Below are positions 62,299 through 64,000 of a stretch of 64,000 bases of DNA, piece after piece. The number at the start of each line of letters is the position of its first letter. The first letter of the stretch is position 1. Under the pieces are notes generated by a model. The model worked only from the letters and a program-made list of their open reading frames with translations, made no database searches and had not been told where the DNA came from. Source of the DNA: CAZSSM01 sp964609385 (GTDB lineage Bacteria > Planctomycetota > Planctomycetia > Isosphaerales > Isosphaeraceae); the NCBI GenBank assembly GCA_964609385.1, contig CAZSSM010000023.1, positions 19,495 through 83,494 of the forward strand, written 5' to 3'. The translations under genes and the position numbers were made by a program.

Positions 62299-63768
62299 AT
62301 GTCTGAGCCGGTCAGTGTCTTCGATGTCTTCAAGGTGGGAGTCGGCCCGTCCAGCTCCCATACACTGGGGCCTTGGCGAGCCGCCTCCACGTTCTGGGAT
62401 CGGATCGAGCAGGCCGGCCTTGCCAATCGAGTCGAGGGTGTCCAGGTCGACCTCTACGGGTCGTTGGCCAAGACGGGTCGCGGCCATGGAACCGACTTTG
62501 CGGTCATGATGGGCTTGAGCGGGATCGATCCGGCCACCTGCGACCCGGACCAATTGGGGCCCTTGACCCAACGAATCCGCGAGACCTGTCGGATCGCCTT
62601 GGGCAATCACTATGAAGTCCCGTTTGATCCCCGATCTCAGATTCGGTTTCACCGCGATCAATCGTTGCCGGGCCATCCCAATGCGCTTCGATTGTCGGCC
62701 AAGGGCTTGGAGGTCTCGCGGACCGAGACCTATTTCTCGGTCGGGGGTGGGTTCATCGTCCGCGACTCTGAGGGAGGTGGGGTCGATGATTCATCGTCAA
62801 TGTTGCTTCATGAGAACGGTGCGGACCTCAGCACAACTCGGTTGCCGTACCCCTTCGAAGAAGCTGGAGAACTGGCCGAGCAATGTGCCCGGACGGGCTT
62901 CACAATGCCCGAATTAATGTGGGCTAACGAGCGGACCTGGCGTGTCGACGCAGCCATCTACGACGGTGCCGTGGCCATCTGGAGAGTGATGCTTGCCTGT
63001 GCGTATCGGGGATGTCACGTCGAGGGAACTTTGCCCGGTGGCCTAGGTGTGGCCCGTCGGGCCGCCTCGATGAGCGGTACCCTGTTGCATGGCCGTCGAT
63101 TCGAGGCCCCCGACGCCTGGTTGGCTGCACTGGCCGACACACCACGCGCCTTCGATGAAGTGCTCCGAGTGGTTAGTTGCGTGGCCTTGGCCGTCAACGA
63201 AGAGAACGCCGCCTTCGGTCGGGTCGTGACCGCTCCGACCAATGGCGCTGCCGGAGTGATCCCTGCCGTCTTGGTCTATGCCCTCTGCTTCTGCGATACC
63301 CATCACGACGACACGACGACGGTCGTTGACTTCTTGCTTAGTGCCTCGGCGATCGCCATGCTGTTCCAACGTCGCGCGACGATCTCGGCGGCGATGGGGG
63401 GGTGTCAGGCCGAGATTGGGGTTTCTAGCGCCATGGCTGCCGCCGGCTTGACGGTGGTGCGTGGCGGGTCCACGGCGCAAGCCCTTATGGCCGCCGAAAT
63501 CGCCATGGAGCACCACCTCGGCCTGACCTGCGACCCGATCGGCGGTCTGGTTCAAGTTCCTTGCATCGAGCGCAACGCGATGGGCGCGGCCAAGGCCATC
63601 ACCGCCTCGCATCTGGCCCTGGCCGGCGATCCGGATCGAGCCAAGGTCTCGCTCGATGCCGCGATCCGGACCATGTGGGCGACCGCCCTGGACATGAGCA
63701 ACAAGTACAAAGAGACCTCTGAAGGGGGACTCGCCGTCGAAATCCCCGTCAACGTGATCGAATGCTAA
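62299..63768 (+). CDS. sdaA: L-serine ammonia-lyase, iron-sulfur-dependent, single chain
   Basis: A 489-residue serine dehydratase with the beta domain (SVFDVFKVGVGPSSSHTLGP) and alpha domain fused. The [4Fe-4S] cluster cysteines are recognisable in GGCQAEIGVSSAM, CDPIGGLVQVPCIERN (two). Other landmarks: TAPTNGAAGVIPAVL and TSEGGLAVEIP. Converts L-serine to pyruvate and ammonia. Length and motif order match E. coli SdaA-like enzymes. ATG 62299 has GGGGA 8 bases upstream. Confidence 0.95.
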   Translation: MSEPVSVFDVFKVGVGPSSSHTLGPWRAASTFWDRIEQAGLANRVEGVQVDLYGSLAKTGRGHGTDFAVMMGLSGIDPATCDPDQLGPLTQRIRETCRIALGNHYEVPFDPRSQIRFHRDQSLPGHPNALRLSAKGLEVSRTETYFSVGGGFIVRDSEGGGVDDSSSMLLHENGADLSTTRLPYPFEEAGELAEQCARTGFTMPELMWANERTWRVDAAIYDGAVAIWRVMLACAYRGCHVEGTLPGGLGVARRAASMSGTLLHGRRFEAPDAWLAALADTPRAFDEVLRVVSCVALAVNEENAAFGRVVTAPTNGAAGVIPAVLVYALCFCDTHHDDTTTVVDFLLSASAIAMLFQRRATISAAMGGCQAEIGVSSAMAAAGLTVVRGGSTAQALMAAEIAMEHHLGLTCDPIGGLVQVPCIERNAMGAAKAITASHLALAGDPDRAKVSLDAAIRTMWATALDMSNKYKETSEGGLAVEIPVNVIEC

Positions 63769-63960
63769 CTTGACCGAGACTTGCTGGGTCGAGACGAGGG
63801 CGCTCCCGATTGTGGCTTCGACTCATTTGGCCCATAGGTTGCCTTGGTCTCGAGAATGCTTGAGTCGGCCGATGCCTCGAGGATCGTCGGTCTTCGAATC
63901 GCTTTCCTCTGATCCAGTCCCTACAACGTTCCGTCACGACGCGCCGGAGAACGCAACCCC

Positions 63961-64000
63961 ATGTCTGAGCCACCGCCCCCCAGACGTCGGCCTCGACGCG
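63961..64000 (+). CDS. Possible 5' end of a gene cut by the window edge
   Basis: ATG 63961 opens a frame reading MSEPPPPRRRPRR to the end of the window, preceded by GGAG. Too short to assign. Confidence 0.3.
   Translation, partial: MSEPPPPRRRPRR

Overview
The window looks like a stretch of planctomycete chromosome, most likely Isosphaeraceae-like. The reasons are high G+C, a DUF1549/DUF1553 cytochrome-type protein paired with a Tat-exported DUF1501 protein, a DUF1559 pseudopilin-like protein, a DUF1080 (3-keto-disaccharide hydrolase) domain, a YfhO-like giant membrane protein, a GYF-domain membrane protein and an RTX protein with a LEPR-like N-terminus. No rRNA, tRNA, CRISPR array, intact insertion sequence or prophage was recognised. 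Genes lie on both strands in short operons separated by hairpins.

Layout. 0.5-6.2 kb (minus): a DUF1549/DUF1553 + DUF1501 operon and an exported M20 amidohydrolase. 6.7-7.4 kb: a HTH protein. 7.7-10.3 kb: a secreted RTX metallopeptidase. 10.5-13.3 kb (minus): an acyl carrier protein, an alkaline-phosphatase-superfamily enzyme and an SMR transporter whose reading frame runs abnormally into the next gene. 13.5-19.8 kb: uridine-kinase-like protein, small HExxH membrane protein, acyl-CoA dehydrogenase, MFS transporter and a Gfo/Idh/MocA-DUF1080 fusion. 20.5-25.7 kb (plus): a membrane-remodelling operon made of an NfeD/ClpP-class protein, a short NfeD protein, flotillin FloA and a small anchored protein. 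26-27.2 kb: an outer-membrane barrel. 27.2-29.8 kb: gene-poor, locally AT-rich DNA around a HTH/transmembrane protein.

29.8-31.1 kb holds the most unusual gene. One 435-residue protein joins an N-terminal DUF1874 (Crn2/AcrIII-1 ring nuclease) domain, a TIR domain and a C-terminal SAVED-like sensor. This reads as a cyclic-oligonucleotide-activated NAD-depleting effector with its own built-in signal eraser. No cyclase or CRISPR locus accompanies it within the window, and it has its own promoter with an overlapping inverted repeat.

31.3-64 kb is mostly housekeeping and envelope functions: a 1554-residue TPR protein, cyclophilin, 7Fe ferredoxin, DUF1559 protein, HNH nuclease, LeuB, Ser/Thr kinase, YfhO-like protein, a Pat-like acyl-CoA-synthetase/GNAT protein that has lost half of its ATP-grasp domain, tandem FKBP, GYF protein, RlmI-type methyltransferase, response regulator, ECF-type sigma factor, lipoprotein, aminotransferase, FabF-type ketosynthase, glycosyltransferase, TlpA-like thioredoxin, a choice-of-anchor I gene remnant and serine dehydratase. 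Start sites were chosen from Shine-Dalgarno spacing and family N-termini and often differ from the longest possible frame.
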